Shown: positions 10,235-19,090, counted from the first letter of the stretch. The stretch is 64,000 nt of DNA from Streptomyces atroolivaceus (GCF_000717025.1 NZ_JNXG01000004.1:62001-126000), one strand, 5' to 3'. Program-made: numbers and translations. Notes: generated by a model not told the origin, from the letters alone.

Positions 10235-11412
10235 ACCCTGCACTCCTGCGTCGTGGCCTCACCGTGGCCACCGCACTGCTCACGCTCGCAGTCGGCCTGG
10301 GCGGTCCCCCCGCCGTGGCGGCCGACGGCCCGGGCAGCGCACCGTATCTGCCCAGACCGACCGGGCCCGATGCGGTCGGCACCACGTCCCTGCACCTCAC
10401 GGACGACTCCCGCCCCGATCCCTGGGCTTCCGGGGTCGACGCGCGCGAACTCATGGTCTCCCTGTGGTATCCGACGGCCTCGCCGAACGGGCGACGGGCG
10501 CAGTACATGACTGCGACGGAGTCGGAACTGCTCCTCGGGGAAGGGGGCATCACCGGCGTGCCGTCGGACGTGCTGAGCACGACACGGACCAACGCCTTCG
10601 CCGGCGCCCGTCCTGCAGGGCACGCGCGAGGTCTGCCACTGGTCGTTCTCTCTCCCGGCTTCACCAAGCCGCGCGCCACGCTGACCACCCTCGCCGAGGA
10701 CCTCGCGAGCCACGGCTATGTGGTGGCCGCGATCGACCACACCTACGAAAGCCCTGCCACCACCTTCCCGGACGGGCGGGTGGCTACCTGCACCGCCTGC
10801 GAGGTCCCGCATGACGAAGCGTTCTGGAACCGGCTGGTCACGGGCCGGGCCGCCGACGTCTCCTTCGTGCTGGATGAATTGACCGGGGCGCACGCGAAAT
10901 GGGGCGGAGCCGGGCTCATCGACCCGTCACGGATCGCGATGGCGGGCCATTCCGTCGGCGGCGCGAGCGCCGTCACGTCCATGGTGGCCGACTCCCGCGT
11001 ACGCGCGGGAATCGACATCGACGGCGCGACCCAGATACCTCTCCCGGAGGGCGGTTCGTCCCGGCCGTTCTTGTTCCTCGGCAGGCAGGCTCAGTACAGC
11101 CCGGGCAGCGGTGGCGGGGCCGTCGCCACCTGGGAACGCGACTGGCAGCGCTTGACCGGGTGGAAGCGGTGGCTTGTGGTGGAAGGAGCCGAACACGCCT
11201 CCTTCACCGACGTCGGACTGCTGGCCGAGCAGCTGGGTATCGACATCGGCGCCGGCCTGCCGGCCACCCGCGCCGCGGAGATCGTCCGCAGATACACCCG
11301 CGCGTTCCTCGACCTGCACCTGGGTCACCGGCCGCAGCCCCTCCTGGACAAGCCGTCCATGCGCTACCCACAGGTCCATTTCTGCATCCCGAGGACGAGC
11401 ACCTGCGTCTGA
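10231..11412 (+). CDS. Secreted alpha/beta hydrolase, platelet-activating-factor acetylhydrolase-like
   Basis: A 393-residue exported esterase. A signal peptide (R-R-G-L, hydrophobic 10-24, A-V-A-A-D near 28-32) is followed by a hydrolase fold: V-L-S-P-G-F at the oxyanion strand, nucleophile Ser241 in G-H-S-V-G-G, and a candidate His in G-A-E-H-A-S-F. This is the pattern of PAF-acetylhydrolase-like and lipase-type dienelactone hydrolases. The GTG start overlaps the stop of the 29-codon ORF at 10145, and its own GGAG is 13 bases away, so coupled translation is likely. Substrate unknown. Confidence 0.85.
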   Translation: MNPALLRRGLTVATALLTLAVGLGGPPAVAADGPGSAPYLPRPTGPDAVGTTSLHLTDDSRPDPWASGVDARELMVSLWYPTASPNGRRAQYMTATESELLLGEGGITGVPSDVLSTTRTNAFAGARPAGHARGLPLVVLSPGFTKPRATLTTLAEDLASHGYVVAAIDHTYESPATTFPDGRVATCTACEVPHDEAFWNRLVTGRAADVSFVLDELTGAHAKWGGAGLIDPSRIAMAGHSVGGASAVTSMVADSRVRAGIDIDGATQIPLPEGGSSRPFLFLGRQAQYSPGSGGGAVATWERDWQRLTGWKRWLVVEGAEHASFTDVGLLAEQLGIDIGAGLPATRAAEIVRRYTRAFLDLHLGHRPQPLLDKPSMRYPQVHFCIPRTSTCV

Positions 11413-11593
11413 GTCCAGTCCGATGGTTCATGTGCCGAACGGGAGCCGGGCCGCCACGAGAGTGACAGCACGAGGAGACGCAGTACAGGCGCACCCTGCC
11501 GGCGACGCGGCAGAGGTACGGCGTTTGAAAGGGCGCGGACGGTAAAGACGGTGTTCTGACACAGGCTTTATACGACGAGGCAGGAGACGCATC

Positions 11594-11869
11594 ATGGGCA
11601 TCATCGCGTGGATCATCATCGGGTTGCTCGCAGGCCTCATCGCCAAGGCACTTCTTCCGGGCAAGGACCCCGGCGGCATCATCATCACGATGCTCATCGG
11701 CATCGCGGGAGGCCTTCTCGGCGGCTGGCTCGGCAAGGCCATCTTCGGAGTCGACTCCATCGACGGTTTCTTCGAACTCTCCACCTGGATCGCCGCCATT
11801 GTCGGCTCCATCATTCTCCTCGTCCTGTACCGGGTCATCACCGGCAACCGACACTCCCGTCGCGCCTGA
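11594..11869 (+). CDS. GlsB/YeaQ/YmgE-family stress-response membrane protein
   Basis: A 91-residue protein of three glycine-rich membrane helices (about 3-20, 31-52 and 65-82), the layout of the transglycosylase-associated/GlsB family found in stress regulons. AGGAGA precedes the ATG by 7 bases. Upstream at 11523-11546 a GTTT and a GGTAA separated by about 14 bases vaguely resemble an SigB-type stress promoter; I do not rely on it. A strong terminator follows the gene, so it is monocistronic. Confidence 0.88.
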   Translation: MGIIAWIIIGLLAGLIAKALLPGKDPGGIIITMLIGIAGGLLGGWLGKAIFGVDSIDGFFELSTWIAAIVGSIILLVLYRVITGNRHSRRA

Positions 11870-11898
11870 CACCCGGCTCACGCGGACCGCACTCGCCG

Positions 11899-11931
11899 AA
11901 CGGCTCCCCCTCTGCTCGAGGGGGAGCCGTT
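11899..11931 (+). terminator. Strong intrinsic-type terminator
   Basis: A perfect 13-bp stem (AACGGCTCCCCCT/AGGGGGAGCCGTT) with a 7-base loop begins 29 bases after the stop of the GlsB-type gene. Confidence 0.8.
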
Positions 11932-12487
11932 CTGCCGTTGCCGGAGAAGACGCGGGCAGGACGGGTTCCTGCTCGATCCTGCGGCCGGGGAGGGGGTAGG
12001 TGGCCCGTCGTTGTTCTCGCAGGCCCGTCGCGTCACAACCTCCCAACCGTTACTTACGGTGACCAGCCTCCTGTTCCGCGCGGGTGGCCTCGAGCCCGAT
12101 GTGCGCTCGGCGCCCGTCGAAGCAGGAGTGTTCTCTCCGCGCCGGCCAAGGGGGATCGTGGACCGCATCAGTGCGGTCCCGCCTGCCCGCGCCACCGGCC
12201 AGTCGTCCGCAGTGGGCGGCTCCAGGCAGCCGGCCACGCCGACCGGCATCCGCTTCGGGCGGGTATCCGCGCGGCGGACGCCGCACGGAGGTGCGGCGGA
12301 CGTGGCGCCTGGGGCATGCGGATGATGGACGTGGCCCCTGGGGCATTCGGATGATCGCTGCGCGGCTGGGACGGACCGACCCGACACGAGGCAGACAAGC
12401 CTCGACCGCCGGGCCGACGGCCACACGTCACGTCCGGAGGGGGCGATGCCGGTGCGGTGGAACATCCCTCAACGGCCGAGGGTGGGC
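11932..12487. other. Convergent intergenic region with hairpins
   Basis: There are 556 bases with no convincing gene. They hold two perfect 8-bp hairpins, GGACCGCA-TCAG-TGCGGTCC (12160-12179) and CGCCGCAC-GGAG-GTGCGGCG (12279-12298), and the 29-bp tandem repeat annotated separately. One or both hairpins may terminate the SPFH transcript. Confidence 0.45.
12298..12355. repeat. Two tandem 29-bp direct repeats
   Basis: Unit 1 (12298-12326) and unit 2 (12327-12355) abut exactly and differ at two positions. Each unit starts GGACGTGG and ends CGGATGAT, with a shared CTGGGGCAT core. There are no spacers and only two copies, so this is a simple tandem duplication downstream of the SPFH gene. Confidence 0.8.
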
Positions 12488-13597
12488 TCAATCGCCGGAC
12501 GTCTGCTCCCGGCGCGGCATCTGAGGCGACTTCGCAGCCTCTGCCTCTGCCTTGGCATCGCTCACCGCGGCGGCGGCCTCCTTTTCGGCCTCGTCGGTAG
12601 CCCTGGCAGCGTCGAGCGGGAGCGTCGGCCTTGCGTCGAGCTCCGGAGTCCGGCTCTCGTCCGATGCGTCGTCAGCGTCGAGGGCGGCTGCTTCCTCGGA
12701 CTGCGCAGATGTGGGAGCGTCCGCCGTCGACTGATCACCGAACGCACTGGTGACGGTCCGGACTGCTTCTGTCAACTCTCCCGGGATCACCCAGAACGTG
12801 TTGTTGTCGCTGCTCGCCAGGTGAGGGAGCGTTTCCAGATACTTGTAGGCAAGGACCTTCGGGTCGGCGTCGTTGCGGTGGACGGACTGGAAGACGAGCT
12901 CTACCGCCTTGGCCTCGCCGTCCGCCCGCAAGATCGTGGCCTGCTGCGTGCCCTGGGCCTCCAGGATGTCCTTCTGCTTGGTGCCTTCCGCAGTGAGGAT
13001 CTTGGCCTGGCGCTCCCCTTCGGCGTGCAGGATGGCGGCGCGCTTGTCGCGCTCGGCCCGCATCTGCTTCTCCATCGCTTCCTTGATGGTGTGCGGTGGA
13101 TCGATGGCCTTGATCTCGACGCGGTTGACCCGGATGCCCCACTTGCCGGTGGCATCGTCGAGGACGGCGCGGAGCCGGGCGTTGATCTCCTCACGCGAGG
13201 TGAGCGTCGCCTCCAGGTCCATGCTGCCGATGACGTTCCTCAGCGTGGTCACGGTGAGCTGATCGATCGCGTGCAGGTAGTCGGCGACCTCGTAGGCCGC
13301 CGATCGCGGGTCGGTGATCTGGTAGTAGAGCACGGTGTCGATGTTCACCACGAGGTTGTCCTCGGTGATCACCGGCTTGGGCTCCGAGGAGTAGACCTGT
13401 TCGCGCACGTCGAGTTTGGAGTTGACGCGGTCCGCAACCGGCAGGACCAGGTTCAGGCCGGGCTGGAGCGTTCTGCGGTATCGGCCGAACCGCTCGATGT
13501 TGTAACGGCGCGCCTGCGGGACGATCCGCACGGTGGAGGCCACGAGGAAGATGACAACAATGGCCGCCACGAGGATGGGGATGACAACTGGATCCAC
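12488..13597 (-). CDS. SPFH/band 7 (stomatin/prohibitin-like) membrane protein
   Basis: A 369-residue protein with one N-terminal membrane anchor (about 5-22), an SPFH domain (about 23-200, including V-P-Q-A-R-R-Y-N-I-E-R-F-G-R-Y), a long charged coiled-coil (about 175-240, rich in A-E-G-E-R-Q-A-K repeats) and an acidic, alanine-rich tail. Proteins of this kind oligomerise on the membrane and organise domains. The start is GTG with GGAGG 8 bases upstream. It follows the NfeD gene by 33 bases; NfeD and SPFH/stomatin proteins are a known functional pair. Confidence 0.92.
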   Translation of the reverse strand: MDPVVIPILVAAIVVIFLVASTVRIVPQARRYNIERFGRYRRTLQPGLNLVLPVADRVNSKLDVREQVYSSEPKPVITEDNLVVNIDTVLYYQITDPRSAAYEVADYLHAIDQLTVTTLRNVIGSMDLEATLTSREEINARLRAVLDDATGKWGIRVNRVEIKAIDPPHTIKEAMEKQMRAERDKRAAILHAEGERQAKILTAEGTKQKDILEAQGTQQATILRADGEAKAVELVFQSVHRNDADPKVLAYKYLETLPHLASSDNNTFWVIPGELTEAVRTVTSAFGDQSTADAPTSAQSEEAAALDADDASDESRTPELDARPTLPLDAARATDEAEKEAAAAVSDAKAEAEAAKSPQMPRREQTSGD

Positions 13598-13630
13598 AGC
13601 GCCTGCCTCCGTTGCTATGTGTTCAGCCGT

Positions 13631-14068
13631 TCATGGAAGGAGTTCGCGGGGGTAGACGATGGCCGTTGCGCCCTCGATCTCCATGACTTCCACCAGCGCG
13701 CCCGTCGGGATCACCAGGCTCTCGTCGAGGGCGCGGGCGGACCACTCCTCGCCGGAGAGTTTGATCAGGCCGCGGGTCGCGGTGACCTCCTGCATGACTT
13801 CGGCGCGCTTGCCGATCAGCGCATCACTGCCCTCGCGTGTAACGGGCTGCTGTGCCATATGCCTCAGCGCGATGGGACGGACGATGACGAGGCCCGCCGC
13901 TGCCGCTGCCCCCAGGGCTATGAGCTGGCCGAAAAGGCCGACACCGACACCGGCGACCACGGCGGCGGCCAACGCGGCGCCCGCCAGCAGCCCCAGGACC
14001 AGTGTCAGGGTGAAGAACTCTGCCGCGCCCAGGGCCGCAGCGGCGAGCAGCCATACGAACCACGGCAT
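13631..14068 (-). CDS. NfeD-family membrane protein
   Basis: A 145-residue protein with four closely packed hydrophobic segments (about 3-72) and a C-terminal OB-fold-like beta domain (about 80-145, I-G-K-R-A-E-V and L-V-E-V-M-E-I-E-G). This is the short NfeD form that partners SPFH proteins. ATG at 14068 is chosen because GGAGGG lies 7 bases upstream. It is first in a two-gene operon with the SPFH gene. Confidence 0.9.
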   Translation of the reverse strand: MPWFVWLLAAAALGAAEFFTLTLVLGLLAGAALAAAVVAGVGVGLFGQLIALGAAAAAGLVIVRPIALRHMAQQPVTREGSDALIGKRAEVMQEVTATRGLIKLSGEEWSARALDESLVIPTGALVEVMEIEGATAIVYPRELLP

Positions 14069-14446
14069 GGAATCGCCCTCCGTAGGGGCTTTCTCTACCA
14101 AGCTACCTCCCGGCACGCCGGGCCGGTCCGGGCGTGGCGACGCGATCACTGACCGCTACGGGGCGGGAGCGCCCAGCCGATCATGTGACCACTTCAGGCA
14201 CGGTTCGCTACGGCAAGCGCGGCCATGTCTTCCCCGGCACCCCCGGCCGGCGTGGCGGGTGCGGTGGTGACACGGCAGGCCGCCCGCAGCCCGACCCGCA
14301 GGGTGTCGATCCCCAGAGGCGTACTCCCTCTGGAGCGGCACCGCTGAAGAAGCTCATGGATCCCCCTGGGCGGAGGCCTCCGTCCGCGTCGGGGAACCAG
14401 CCCGCCGGGTACCTCCCTGTCGTCGCGGACGGGTAGCTTGCCGCGC
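14069..14446. other. Divergent intergenic region
   Basis: These 378 bases separate the NfeD operon (minus) from the gene at 14447 (plus). I see no coding sequence. A TAGCTT hexamer occurs on each side: on the minus strand about 30 bases before the NfeD start, and on the plus strand at 14434-14439. Both could be -10 elements. Confidence 0.35.
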
Positions 14447-14971
14447 ATGACCGAAGACGAGGACTACCTCGACAAGAGTCCGTCCGCCGCCCGCATGGGG
14501 AAGGCGGCGGAGTACCTGGTCGCCGCCTCCTGCATCCTCGCGACCGGCGGAGAGCTGAACGTTTCCACGTCGCTGGTCGATGACGAGGGGGTCGACCTGG
14601 TCTTTCACCGGCGCGGCAGCTCCGCGACGCTGGCCGTCCAGGTGAAGGCCCGCATGTCCACCACGTCAGTTGTCCAGAAGGGGATGTGCGTGGCCAACGT
14701 GCGGTCGCAGACGTTCCAGCCACGTGCGGACCTGGACATGCTGTTCATAGCCGTGGACGTGGAGAAGGGTGCGGTGATGACAGCGTGGCTGGTGCCGAGC
14801 CCGGTGTTCGCCGGCATGGTGAAGGAGCCCAACAGCAGGGGCCTGTACAGGTTCTCTGCTTCCATGAAGGCGGAGTCCAAGGATCGCTGGAGCCCGTACA
14901 GGCTCACGGCTGCCGAGCTGCCGAAGCGGATCATGTCCCGACTGTCCGAGCTGGACAGAACAGGCGCGTAG
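14447..14971 (+). CDS. PD-(D/E)XK nuclease-like protein (DUF4365-type)
   Basis: A 174-residue protein with a likely restriction-endonuclease fold. It has an N-terminal helix (M-G-K-A-A-E-Y-L-V-A), then D-D-E-G-V-D-L-V-F, a short loop, and V-Q-V-K-A-R. That gives an acidic residue, Asp and a Q-x-K triad, as in DUF4365 and related domains. Catalysis is uncertain. ATG at 14447 has no ribosome-binding site but follows TAGCTT (14434-14439) by 7 bases, the pattern of a leaderless mRNA; TTG at 14438 is in frame and less likely. The next gene is a truncated lysozyme-like gene, so this may be part of a small accessory block. Confidence 0.6.
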   Translation: MTEDEDYLDKSPSAARMGKAAEYLVAASCILATGGELNVSTSLVDDEGVDLVFHRRGSSATLAVQVKARMSTTSVVQKGMCVANVRSQTFQPRADLDMLFIAVDVEKGAVMTAWLVPSPVFAGMVKEPNSRGLYRFSASMKAESKDRWSPYRLTAAELPKRIMSRLSELDRTGA

Positions 14972-15022
14972 CCCTTCCCCCGGAGTTCCCGTCCCTCCGC
15001 GCCATGTCGTTCCGGATACGCC

Positions 15023-16300
15023 TTGGGCCGTGGCTGCGGAGGTGAGGCGTCGAACACGCGCCGCCGGCCCACCCCGCCGGGGACGTCGGACGCTGTTGCC
15101 GCCACGGAGGCCGCCATCGGGCACGGGTTCAAGAAGGGAACCCGTATCTACTTCGCCATCGACTACGACAACACCGACGAAGAGATCACCTCCCGCCTGA
15201 TTCCTCACTTCGAGGGCATCAAAGAAGGCATGGCCCAGGCCGGTGGCCGCTACCAGGTCGGCATCTATGCCACCCGCAACGCCTGCTCCCGCGTATCCGA
15301 TGCCGGACTGGCCACCGCGAGCTTCGTCTCCAACCTGTCCGCCGGCTACTCCGGGAATCTCGGGTTCCCGATGCCGTCCAACTGGGCGATCGATCAGATC
15401 AAGACCATCTACGTCGGTACCGGCGCCGGTCAGATCGAGATCGACAACAACATCGCCTCCGGGGTGGAAGCCGGCCAGAACAGCTTCGACACCCCCCCGG
15501 CCAAGACCGACCTGGACGTCCCCTTCTCCATGGTATGGGCGGATCAGTTGGTCACGGACGTCCAGGCGTACATGAAGTCGATCGGTATCCCCGAGGAGGG
15601 GCCGCCGGACAGCTGGCCCTGGCCCGGAAAGACCAAGTACAGCACCAGTTTCTGCGTCGAGTTCATGCTGAACTGGGATGATCTGTTCACTTCCCTCGCC
15701 CGCATTCTCAAAATGCGCAAGGCGCTGATTCAGGTCTCCGCCATCTGGGAACTGCGCCACCACAACATCACCAGCATCGGCGACCTGTCCGTTCCCAAGG
15801 TCAACGACAACTTCTCCGACGCCTGTGTGTGGGAGTACCACAACGACGGCGAGGCCCCGGGCTGGGTCACTGAATTCGGCAACATGATCACACCCTTCAA
15901 CGACTGTTCCACCGGTGTCGGGCAGATCTTCGGCACGCGGGCCATCAAGGCGCGGAACCACGCCATCGACCTGGGGCTCCTGGACGAGGCGAAGCGCGAC
16001 GCGTCCAAGGACTCCGACATCTGGGCCGTCTGGGAGAAACTGCACTTCAACCAGTCGTACAACATCTCGACCGTGCCGTTCATGCACATTCTCCACGCGC
16101 ACGAGAACGGGATGTCCCGCCCCGGCCTGACGACCAGTGAGACGGACAGCGAGGCGCTGCTGAAGTTCTACCAGGGCAACACGGCGGAGGCCGCCCAGCA
16201 GGCCAAACTGCGTATGGGCCTCTACCGGTTGCTCGAGGACAAGTACAACAGCGTGTTCCGCGGGGCGGAAGCCCGGGGTACGAATCTGCGCATGAGGTGA
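15023..16300 (+). pseudogene. 5'-truncated DUF1906 (GH25-like) plus lysozyme-like domain gene
   Basis: The 425-residue open frame enters a DUF1906 glycoside-hydrolase-like domain in mid-barrel. The match begins at about T-S-D-A-V-A-A-T-E-A-A-I-G and continues through R-I-Y-F-A-I-D-Y-D and Y-Q-V-G-I-Y-A-T. The first 60-80 residues of the usual domain are missing, and the sequence before this point is low-complexity. The only start is TTG at 15023, with no ribosome-binding site. The C-terminal half has W-E-L-R-H-H-N followed later by C-S-T-G-V-G-Q-I-F-G, recalling the Glu and S-x-G-x-x-Q motifs of lysozyme-like transglycosylases. Its stop overlaps a GTG of the next gene. It is probably a remnant of a cell-wall hydrolase. 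Confidence 0.55.
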
Positions 16301-16308
16301 GGGCGACG

Positions 16309-16686
16309 GTGACTCAGGAAAGCGACGCCCCGGTCCGATCGGGCCGGTGGTGGCGTCCGATGCCGCTCGTGGTCAACCTGCTGCTCGGCATTCCTGCCAT
16401 GCCGCCTCTCCATTCGGCCTGGCTACTGCTCACCGAATACAGTCCGTGTGCCTGGAACACCTCCGGATACACCTCCGACTGCGGTGACGTAAGCATGATC
16501 GAGGCGGCGGGATGGCACAGGGCGAGCGTGATCATCATCGGCGGCCTGGGCCTGCTGGTGATTCTCGCGGTCGACGTGCTTCTCCCCGCGAGTACGGGGC
16601 GACGCGTGCGGACCTGGCTCACAGCTTCGTTTCTCCTCCCGGTGCCCTACCTGTTCACCGTGATCGCGTTCGCGATCTTCAACTGA
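16309..16686 (+). CDS. Small membrane protein with three predicted helices
   Basis: A 125-residue protein beginning MTQESDAPVR, with hydrophobic segments at about 17-36, 70-88 and 103-122 and a Cys pair in a short extracytoplasmic loop (P-C-A-W-N-T and S-D-C-G-D). GTG at 16309 is preferred because a purine-rich GAGGTGAGG lies 6 bases upstream; GTG at 16297, overlapping the preceding stop as GTGA, is the alternative. It lies between the lysozyme-like remnant and the M15-like gene on the same strand. No family recognised. Confidence 0.6.
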   Translation: MTQESDAPVRSGRWWRPMPLVVNLLLGIPAMPPLHSAWLLLTEYSPCAWNTSGYTSDCGDVSMIEAAGWHRASVIIIGGLGLLVILAVDVLLPASTGRRVRTWLTASFLLPVPYLFTVIAFAIFN

Positions 16687-16700
16687 AGGATCGATCAGCC

Positions 16701-17372
16701 ATGACACACGAAGCCATGCCGCGGCGCGCGCTGCTCAAGAGATTCGCCGGAATCGGCGCGGGTGCCGCTCTCATATCCATGCCTGTCGGCCTGCTGGTGC
16801 CCGCGACGGCGGAAGCGGCAGACCGGAAAGATCCTGTGGTCGACCCGCACCCGACGTCTCTCAACGGGTGGGCGCTGGCCGACAAGACCGACGCCGGCCA
16901 GGGGGTGTGGTCGTGTTCCGTGCCCGGGACGGGATTCAGTATCGACACCCGGCTCGGCATGGTCGAGATCCTGCTCGTGCACGCCATCCGGCGCTGGCAC
17001 TACGAGATCGAGACGCTTCGTGAGGGTGAGGTGATCGGCTGGCGCCCCGTCGCGGAACTGGATTCCAAGGGCCCCGAGTCCAACCAGGCATCCGGCACCG
17101 CAGTCGCCATCCGCCCCGCTGCCTACGGCAAGGGACTCAAGGGCGGCCTGACCGACGCTCAGACGCAGACGGTGCGCAGCATCCTGGACGACTGCGGCGG
17201 CATCGTCCGGTGGGGCGGCGACGACGAGACGCCCTACGAGGCACTCTTCTACATCGACACTCCGCCGGCCGCCGTCGCCGCTCGTTCCGTGACCAGCCCT
17301 CTGGGGAAGGCCGCCGGCAGGCTCAGGACCTGGAACCAGGCACCCGGCATGGGCGCCGGCGCCGCGGCATGA
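16701..17372 (+). CDS. Tat-exported M15-peptidase-like protein lacking the zinc ligands
   Basis: A 223-residue protein with a twin-arginine signal (P-R-R-A-L-L-K-R-F-A) and cleavage near residue 40. The core resembles M15 D-Ala-D-Ala/VanY-type peptidases: S-N-Q-A-S-G-T-A-V-A-I (127-137) aligns with the zinc motif S-x-H-x-x-G-x-A-x-D, and W-G-G-D-D then E-A-L-F-Y-I (171-185) aligns with W-G-G-D followed by x-M-H-F. The first His is Gln129, the Asp is Ala136 and the last His is Leu182, so all three expected metal ligands are gone. It is likely a peptidoglycan-binding pseudoenzyme. GAAGGA lies 10 bases before the ATG. It follows the small membrane protein by 14 bases and is probably co-transcribed. 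Confidence 0.65.
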   Translation: MTHEAMPRRALLKRFAGIGAGAALISMPVGLLVPATAEAADRKDPVVDPHPTSLNGWALADKTDAGQGVWSCSVPGTGFSIDTRLGMVEILLVHAIRRWHYEIETLREGEVIGWRPVAELDSKGPESNQASGTAVAIRPAAYGKGLKGGLTDAQTQTVRSILDDCGGIVRWGGDDETPYEALFYIDTPPAAVAARSVTSPLGKAAGRLRTWNQAPGMGAGAAA

Positions 17373-17404
17373 CCGTGGGACACGGGTGCCGGAGATCTTG
17401 AGTA

Positions 17405-17495
17405 CCGCGGCCGGCCCAGGGTTCGCCCGCGCCGGCCGCGGTGGAGGTGCCCTGCTCGTCCTGCCCGTGTCCACGGGCAGAACGAGCAGGGCACC
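17405..17495. terminator. Double hairpin between convergent genes
   Basis: The first hairpin pairs CCGCGGCCGGC (17405-17415) with GCCGGCCGCGG (17431-17441). The second is a long stem in which a 14-bp arm (17446-17459) pairs with 17482-17495, then one mismatch, then CTGCCCGT/ACGGGCAG with a 4-base loop. Both arms are perfect. They separate the M15-like gene from the sugar dehydrogenase. Confidence 0.8.
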
Positions 17496-17540
17496 ATGTC
17501 TGCCGCTCCGCCCTCCGGTTCCGCCCGTACGGCCGGTCGT

Positions 17541-19067
17541 TCAGTCGCCGACGGCGCAGGCGTCCCCGTTGAGCATGAACCGTTGGGGTGACGACGCGTC
17601 ACCGGTGTGGCCGGCGAGGTATCCGAGGGTGATGCTCGCGCCCGGCGCGATCCTGGAGTTGTGCGAGGCGTCGGTCGCCCTGACCGTGTTGCTGAGCTGC
17701 ATCAGGTCCGTGTTCCAGTCGGAGACGACGGTCTGTCCGGGAGGCAGTGTGAAGTCGAGCCTCCAGCCGTCAACGGGGGTGCTGCCCGTGTTGGTGACGG
17801 TCAGGTCGACCGTCGTGCCCGTGCCCCAGGCCTTCACGGTGCGGTCCACGCGGCAGGTGGGTTCCTCCTGGGCGAACGACACCCGGTGCAGGCCGCCGGG
17901 CAGATCGTTGACCACGTAGAACTCCCCGTCGACGGTCGTGCCGACCGACGTCACCTGGGTGGGCATATCCCCGATCTCGGCCTGTTCGTAGCCGCCCTTT
18001 CCGTCCGCGCGCAGTGCCCAGACCGTGGACGAGCAGTAGTCGGTGGCGATGTACGTGCCGCCGACCAGATTGGCGTACTTCTGGCCCCGGTAGACGTGAC
18101 CGCCGACGACGGAACAGCCGCCGGTGTAGGGGGAGTACGTGAAGACCGGTTCGGTGTACGTCTCGCCGGGCACGCAGTCGCCGCCCTCGAACTTCTCCAG
18201 CCCCTCGTAGCAGGACCAGCCGAGGTTCAGCCCTCCCTGTCCGGGTTCGAGGTGGTCGATCTCCTCCCATCGGCCCTGGCCGACGTCACCGATCCACATC
18301 GAGCCGTCCGCACCGTCGAAGGAGAAGCGCCACGGGTTGCGCAGTCCGTACAGCCAGATCTCCCCACGGGCGCCGGGGGTGCCCACGAAGGGGTTGTCGC
18401 CGGGCACGCAGTAGGCGAGGGGGCCGCAGCTCCGGCTCACGTCGACGCGCAGGATCTTGCCGAGCAGGGTGTCCAGCCGCTGTGCGGAGCGCAAGGGGTC
18501 CGCGGAGCCGCCGCCGTCGCCGATGCTCCAGTACAGGTTGCCGTCCGGGCCGAACGCGAGCTGGCCGCCGTTGTGGTTGCTGTGCTCGGCGTGCTCCTGC
18601 GAGAGCAGGACCTCCAGGCGGGACTCGTCGAGCCGGTAGCGGGCGAGAGTGACGGAGCCGTCGGGCCGCGCCGTGTAGGCCAGGTAGAGGTCCTGACTGT
18701 CGGCGAAGTCGGGCGGGACGGCGATGCCGAGCAGGCCGCGCTCGTTGCCCGATTCGTCCACGGCGGACCTGATGTCGATGACCGGGGTCGCGGCCAGTCC
18801 GCTGTCCGGGTGGTAGACGCGGACGGTGCCGGACTTCTCGGTGATGAACAGCCGGTCCGTGCCGTCGTCGGGGGCGGCGATGGCGGTGGGCCGTCTCAGT
18901 CCGGAGGCGACCTGGGTGGTCGTCGCGCTGAGTGAGGGGAGGGGGACGGCCGAGGCACTTTCCCCGGGCGGCACGGCGCCGGCGGAATCCGCCGTGGCGG
19001 GTAAGGAGAGGGGGGCGGTCAACAGGAGGGCCAGCAGGAGGGACACGGCCCAGCGGCGTCGTGACAT
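17541..19067 (-). CDS. Secreted PQQ-type sugar dehydrogenase with C-terminal CBM2
   Basis: A 508-residue exported protein. Residues 1-30 are a signal peptide (M-S-R-R-R, hydrophobic, A-T-A-D). Residues about 45-400 form a six-bladed soluble glucose/sorbosone dehydrogenase propeller (I-T-E-K-S-G-T-V-R-V, H-S-N-H-N-G-G-Q-L-A-F-G, G-L-R-N-P-W-R-F-S-F). About 405-508 is a family 2 cellulose-binding module beginning near C-R-V-D and ending at a Cys, with conserved Trp residues (D-G-W-R-L, S-D-W-N). It probably oxidises sugars at the surface of cellulose and could feed electrons to other oxidases. ATG at 19067 has TGGAG close upstream. A near-perfect CebR operator and a repeat array precede it, pointing to cellulose-dependent control. 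Confidence 0.88.
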   Translation of the reverse strand: MSRRRWAVSLLLALLLTAPLSLPATADSAGAVPPGESASAVPLPSLSATTTQVASGLRRPTAIAAPDDGTDRLFITEKSGTVRVYHPDSGLAATPVIDIRSAVDESGNERGLLGIAVPPDFADSQDLYLAYTARPDGSVTLARYRLDESRLEVLLSQEHAEHSNHNGGQLAFGPDGNLYWSIGDGGGSADPLRSAQRLDTLLGKILRVDVSRSCGPLAYCVPGDNPFVGTPGARGEIWLYGLRNPWRFSFDGADGSMWIGDVGQGRWEEIDHLEPGQGGLNLGWSCYEGLEKFEGGDCVPGETYTEPVFTYSPYTGGCSVVGGHVYRGQKYANLVGGTYIATDYCSSTVWALRADGKGGYEQAEIGDMPTQVTSVGTTVDGEFYVVNDLPGGLHRVSFAQEEPTCRVDRTVKAWGTGTTVDLTVTNTGSTPVDGWRLDFTLPPGQTVVSDWNTDLMQLSNTVRATDASHNSRIAPGASITLGYLAGHTGDASSPQRFMLNGDACAVGD

Positions 19068-19090
19068 ATCGGCTCCAGGGGAGAGGACGC

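Noticed and set aside
11523..11546. GTTT-N14-GGTAA considered as a SigB-type stress promoter for the GlsB-like gene
   Set aside because: The -10 lacks the full GGGTAY consensus and the spacer is short; left as a remark only.
12298..12355. Direct repeats considered as a CRISPR remnant
   Set aside because: There are only two copies, they abut with no spacer, and no cas gene is present.
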